Source: Nocardia fluminea
GTDB lineage: Bacteria; Actinomycetota; Actinomycetes; Mycobacteriales; Mycobacteriaceae
Assembly (NCBI RefSeq): GCF_002846365.1
Contig: NZ_PJMW01000001.1
Coordinates: forward strand, 1,456,711-1,520,710
DNA length: 64,000 nt
Direction of reading: 5' to 3'
Shown: piece by piece, positions 61,897-64,000 of the stretch
Layout of the letters: each line of letters starts with the position of its first letter
Numbering within the stretch: the stretch's first letter is position 1
Program-made: the position numbers and the translations under genes
Notes under the pieces: generated by a model
Told to the model about the DNA's origin: nothing
The model's database searches: none
What the model saw: only the letters and a program-made list of their open reading frames with translations

Positions 61897-63249
61897 CCGC
61901 AACCCACCACACCACCGTCGAACTGGCCAAACTGGCCCGCGTCCTCGACCGCGACCCCGCCGACCTGGCCTTCCTCGCCACCCTCCCACCCACGGCCCTC
62001 CGCGAATTCCGCGACCAGATCACCGATCTCACCGCCCGCCGCGAAGCCCGCCGCATGCAACGAGTCGGCGCCGCCGCCAAACTGGTCCCCGCCCCCATAG
62101 CCGCCAAGATCACCGAAGCCGCCTTCGGCCCCGTCCTTGCCGCCGCACTCGCCGGCTCCGTCGACCCGGCCCGCGCCGTAGCCATCGCCAGCGCCCTCTC
62201 CCCCAGTTTCCTGGCCGACGGCACCCTCACCCTCGACCCCGCCGAGCAGTCGAACTGATCGCCCAGGTCCCCGGCCCGATGGCCGCAGCCGTCGCCAGCG
62301 AATTGATCAGCCGCGGCGACTACCTGACCATGGGCAACCTCGCAGGCTCGGTCCCCGACTCGGTCCTGCGCGCAGCCCTCCCCACGCCTCCGACCTCGAC
62401 ATCCTCCAGGTCGGCTACTACCTCGAGGAAACCTCAGCAGCCGACCGCCTCCTCACCATCGTCACCGACCGAGTCCCCGGCGTCATCCGCGCAACCCACG
62501 ACGCCGACGAATGGCCCAAAGCAATCACCCTGCTAGCCCTCCTCGGCCCCACCGAACGATCCAAACTCGCCAACGTCGTAGCCGCCCAAGACGACGAAGT
62601 TCATCGACGGCCTACTTGCCGCGGTAGAAGAAGTCGAGGCCTGGGACACCCTCCTCCCCGTAGCAGCAGGTATGGCCCGGAACCCCTACAACGTCTAGCC
62701 CAACGCCCAGCCATGCAAAACCCCACCCTCCTCACCAAAATCGCCGACCTGGCCCTAACCCAAAACCTCTGGCTCTCCCTACTCCCCCTAGCCACCCACC
62801 TCTCCCCACCCAACTCCACACCGTCGCCGCCCGAGTAGCCACCGAACCCGACGACTCCCTGACCACCCTCATAGAACAAGCCCATACCGGAAAACCACTG
62901 GCCCACCCTCCTCCCAGTAGCCCTCGCCCTCTCCACCCCAGACCGCAAACGCCTGGCCTCCCTCCGGTAATGCACCGCCCCGCCTACCTCACCGCCGCCA
63001 TCGAAGCCACCGCCACCCACAACCTCTGGCCCGAAGCCCTCCCCCTCCTCAACGACCTCCCCACCACCACCCACGAAACCCTCGCGACCAGCCTAGATGC
63101 CCTCACCGACAACAACTTCCGAGAAGCCCTCCACGCCGCCGCCACTGCCGACTGCACCACAACCCTGATTCAAATCGTCCTCCGACAAGACGTCTCATCT
63201 CGAACTCGCTCCCTGATCCTCCTCAACGAATCCGACAACCTGGAACCTT
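61893..63249 (+). pseudogene. degraded helical-repeat protein gene, cut by IS element
   Basis: Frame 1 (61893-62258) codes for 121 residues such as DPADLAFLATLPPTALREF. The homologous reading continues in other frames: from about 62249 (VELIAQVPGPMAAAVASELI), 62383 (ASDLDILQVGYYLEE), 62600 (FIDGLLAAVEEVEAWDTLL, ending in a stop at 62696), 62713 (NPTLLTKIADLAL), 62811 and 62896, with the last segment from 62970. At least six frameshifts occur. Helical repeats of NLWxxLLPLA type recur. The final stop at 63249 falls in the IS end. Confidence 0.75.
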
Positions 63250-64000
63250 GAACCGCCCCGGGTTCGATGCGCACCGGTTTATCTGTCTCCAGCCGGTTGC
63301 TCGGCGTGAAGTGAATAGTATTCGGCTTCGTGTTCGGCCGGTGGTCGCCGGCCGAGGCGGTGCATGATCCGGGACTGGTTGAACCAACCGACCCAGTCCG
63401 CGGTGAGGAACTCGACGTCGGCGATCCGAGTCAGCGGGCCCCGCCGGAACGGGGAATCATCGCGAATCGCCTCGGTCTTGTAGAGTCCGATCGTGGTCTC
63501 GGCCAGCGCATTATCGTAGGCATCACCAACCGACCCGATCGACGGACGTAGATCCGAAAGTGCCAGTGTCTCACCAAGTTTCACCGCTGTGTATTGAGAT
63601 CCCGCATCGGAATGATGTATCGCTCCACCGATCGGATGGCCTTCGCGGGCCCGCAGCGCGACCGCTTGCCGGATCGCTTTCTCCACGAACGCGGTGTGTG
63701 TTTGCTGGTCGAGCATTCCCAGCCCAGGATCCGGCCTGCGTAGGCATCGATGACGAACGCGGTGTAGACGAACACGCCACTTGCCAGCCGGACATAGGTG
63801 AAGTCGGCGACGAGCAGCATGTTCGGTGCCGGGACCCGGAACTGGCGGTCGACCAGGTCCGGCGCCCGCGACGCGGCCGGGTCCGGTTCGGTGGTGCGGA
63901 CCTTCTTGCGTCGCACAACACCTTTCCATCCGTTGATGCGCATCAGCCGTTCCACCGTGCACCGAGCAACCGGAATGCCGCGTCTTTGCAGGTAAGCCCA
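63249..64000 (-). mobile_element. IS3-family insertion element (right part outside window)
   Basis: Begins with TGAACCGCCCCGGG (from 63249), an IS3-like terminal repeat. The transposase gene reads leftward and continues past the window. The element interrupts the decayed helical-repeat gene. The target duplication cannot be checked because the other end is not in the window. Confidence 0.75.
63279..64000 (-). pseudogene. IS3-family transposase OrfB, frameshifted and partial
   Basis: The upstream frame (from beyond the window to about 63700) encodes HTH_21 (WAYLQRRGIPVARCTVERLM) and VADFTYVRLASGVF with the first catalytic Asp. The downstream frame (about 63700-63279) encodes AFVEKAIRQAV, HHSDAGSQYTA (second Asp) and DNALAETTIGLYKTE (Glu). 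The join lies in a GTGTGTG run at 63691-63703, so the rve domain is split by a frameshift, unlike the usual orfA/orfB programmed site. Probably inactive. Confidence 0.8.

Noticed and set aside
63691..63703. Programmed frameshift in the IS3 transposase
   Set aside because: IS3 programmed shifting occurs at the orfA/orfB junction. Here the break is inside the rve catalytic domain, so mutation is more likely.

Overview
The window comes from a high-GC, mycolic-acid-containing actinobacterium. Nocardia or a close relative is the best guess. Support: a PimB'-type mannosyltransferase, an antigen-85-like mycolyltransferase fold, CtaC/CtaF and AsnB in the mycobacterial arrangement, and many genes whose start codon lies 5-8 nt after a TANNNT -10 box (leaderless transcription). 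Most conserved genes match the M. tuberculosis Rv2182c-Rv2218 region from memory, with accessory blocks inserted and one segment apparently inverted.

Layout. 1-8846: cell-envelope block on + (two NlpC/P60 hydrolases, a metallopeptidase, pimB', two SRPBCC proteins, an ArsA-like ATPase with a probable CTG start, a CxxC protein, a ROK sugar kinase, a PlsC acyltransferase). 9021-15100: accessory + genes (ABC1 kinase, Tat lipoprotein PhoD, FAD oxidase, MFS pump). 15183-20587: ctaC-ctaF, asnB, adoK and a HesB/ErpA-type protein, separated by strong hairpin terminators. 20846-27315: DUF3043 protein, a 55-aa membrane protein, a GlxA-type regulator, a mycolyltransferase-like protein, cobU-cobT-cobS and a metallo-beta-lactamase-fold hydrolase. 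27316-28133: non-coding, with a 10-unit minisatellite and a very large hairpin. 28134-32194: ilvE, gcvT and a PAP2-lipid kinase fusion. 32278-40952: accessory genes, including msrA, a GMC oxidoreductase and a MarR/MFS pair with shared candidate operators.

40962-43312 is a reduced 'conservon' (sensor kinase plus DUF742 only). 43500-48143 is the most interesting locus: four overlapping genes encoding a coiled-coil protein, a Cas4/RecB-type nuclease with a likely Fe-S cluster, an unknown 493-aa protein and an SF1 helicase. Together they resemble a Dna2 enzyme split into separate subunits, driven by one leaderless promoter carrying three 10-bp direct repeats. It sits between conserved genes and could be a DNA-repair or anti-phage module.

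48281-55353: conserved core again (pepA, small protein, sucB, epimerase, GNAT, lipB-lipA). 55385-64000: variable right end with a MntA/HepT toxin-antitoxin pair, ppnP, an SDR dehydrogenase with KstR-like boxes, a sigma-factor remnant, a secreted peptidase-like protein, a WGR/beta-propeller protein, a TetR regulator with three operator-like sites, a decayed helical-repeat gene, and a frameshifted IS3-family element that runs off the window.
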